A DNA stretch of 53,406 nt from Psychroflexus sp. (GTDB lineage Bacteria; Bacteroidota; Bacteroidia; Flavobacteriales; Flavobacteriaceae), in assembly GCA_030457805.1 (NCBI GenBank), contig JAKDUG010000002.1, positions 1-53,406 of the forward strand, in the 5' to 3' direction. The notes beneath the pieces were generated by a model. The model ran no database searches and had not been told where the DNA came from. It worked only from the letters and a program-made list of their open reading frames with translations. Position 1 is the first letter of the stretch. Each line of letters begins with the position of its first letter. The position numbers and the translations under genes were made by a program. Positions 52,260-53,406 of the stretch are shown one piece after another.

Positions 52260-52514
52260 TCAGTGTGTGTTCTTGTTGTTGTTTTCTGGAACGGGGTCAA
52301 AGCCTGAACTTCCCCATGGATGACATTTTGAAATCCGAATAAAAGCGAGCTTTAAACCCTTAAGGCTGCCATGCTTTTCGATAGCTTCCTTCGCATAATG
52401 TGAGCATGTTGGTTGGAATCTACAGTTCTGGCCGAGTAGAGGAGAAATAAGAAGTTGATAGCCTTTAATCAAAAACTGAAGTATAAATTTGATAAAGGTT
52501 TTTACAATCTTCAT
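52260..52514 (-). CDS. yidD: Membrane protein insertion efficiency factor YidD
   Basis: [59 protein letters not shown]. Confidence 0.95.
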   Translation of the reverse strand: MKIVKTFIKFILQFLIKGYQLLISPLLGQNCRFQPTCSHYAKEAIEKHGSLKGLKLAFIRISKCHPWGSSGFDPVPENNNKNTH

Positions 52515-53406
52515 GATTTCATGCTATAGGCTGTCCCGTCTTTTCCATCTTTTAACGTAATGCCCATTTCGAGTAATTGATCTCGGACAATATCAGCTGT
52601 GAAAAAATCTTTATCAGCTCTCGCTTTGTTTCTCACTTTTATCAGTATAGAAACCAGGCTGTCAATTTTTTCTGAACTCGCATCATTGGCTTCTTCAATT
52701 TCTTCCAAGCCCAAGACATCAAATATGAAATCAGAAAGCGTTTTCTTGATAAGGTCACGATCAGCTTCAGTGATAGTTTCTTTTTCTGCCTTAACGCCAT
52801 TAATGAACTTGACAACCTCAAAAAGTTGAGCAATTAAAACCGGGCTGTTGAAGTCGTCATTCATGGCATCGTAGCAAGATTGCTTCCATGCTTTTACATC
52901 AAAGGTCGTTTCTGTTTTTGTCTCTAAAAACTCAACACTTTGATAGGCATCCATTAACCTGTAAAAACCTTTTTCAGATGCCTGTAAGGCTTCGTCAGAA
53001 AAATCAAGGATGCTTCTGTAGTTGGCTTGTAGCATAAAGAAACGAGCAACACTTGGCGCAAAAGCTTTTGATAAGTTGGGATTATCACCCGTAAAGAGCT
53101 CACGTGGTAAAATATTATTCCCCGTACTTTTTGCCATTTTCTTTCCGTTCAGGGTGAGCATATTGGCGTGCATCCAATAATTGACTGGATCTTTACCGTT
53201 TGCTGCTTTCCCTTGAGCAATTTCACATTCGTGGTGTGGGAATTTTAAATCCATTCCGCCGCCATGAATATCAAATGATTCACCTAAGTATTTGCTACTC
53301 ATAACGGTGCACTCTAAGTGCCAACCAGGAAAACCAACGCCCCAAGGTGATGGCCAGCGCATAATATGTTGTGGTTCTGCGCGCTTCCATAAAGCGAAAT
53401 CTTGTG
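52511..53406 (-). CDS. cysS: Cysteinyl-tRNA synthetase, N-terminus beyond window end
   Basis: Frame open to window end ([64 protein letters not shown]), KMAKSTGN (KMSKS-like). Confidence 0.96.
   Translation of the reverse strand, partial: QDFALWKRAEPQHIMRWPSPWGVGFPGWHLECTVMSSKYLGESFDIHGGGMDLKFPHHECEIAQGKAANGKDPVNYWMHANMLTLNGKKMAKSTGNNILPRELFTGDNPNLSKAFAPSVARFFMLQANYRSILDFSDEALQASEKGFYRLMDAYQSVEFLETKTETTFDVKAWKQSCYDAMNDDFNSPVLIAQLFEVVKFINGVKAEKETITEADRDLIKKTLSDFIFDVLGLEEIEEANDASSEKIDSLVSILIKVRNKARADKDFFTADIVRDQLLEMGITLKDGKDGTAYSMKS

Overview
This looks like a low-GC core chromosomal segment of a Bacteroidota genome, most likely Flavobacteriia. The lineage is inferred from DUF3467 after rpoC, the rpmB-rpmG-DUF4295-ftsY block, split transketolase, fused SecDF and TAnnTTTG-type -7 promoter elements. 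It runs from a 5'-truncated rpoB through rpoC, grpE-dnaJ, a sigma54-type response regulator, norM, meaB, ohr, two adjacent guanidino-modifying hydrolases, recQ, kdsD, tatC, lptB, dnaB, accA, an LptF/G permease, tgt, split transketolase, a BLUF photoreceptor, cinA, ftsY, rimO, bshC, gyrB, mdh, secDF, lgt and yidD to a cysS truncated at the window end. I found no CRISPR array, rRNA, tRNA, transposase, prophage or obvious multi-gene defence island. I do not think the window holds a clear, complete new system. The best second-look items are: (1) RpoB with Asn at the rifampicin-pocket position equivalent to E. coli His526; (2) a DnaJ that has lost exactly zinc centre I (motifs 1 and 4) and kept centre II; (3) an NtrC-like regulator with GAFTSA instead of GAFTGA and no HTH; (4) a 19-bp perfect palindrome abutting the promoter of the arginine-deiminase-like/CtlX pair; (5) a cluster of inverted DnaA-box-like sequences upstream of dnaB; (6) a short BLUF protein with its flavin-pocket residues conserved; (7) an AT-rich islet with a start-less gene remnant coupled to an orphan lipoprotein; (8) a signal-peptide protein with a GATase-like nucleophile motif, of a family that I recall being labelled 'asparagine synthetase B'; (9) an unexplained structured intergenic stretch between secDF and lgt.
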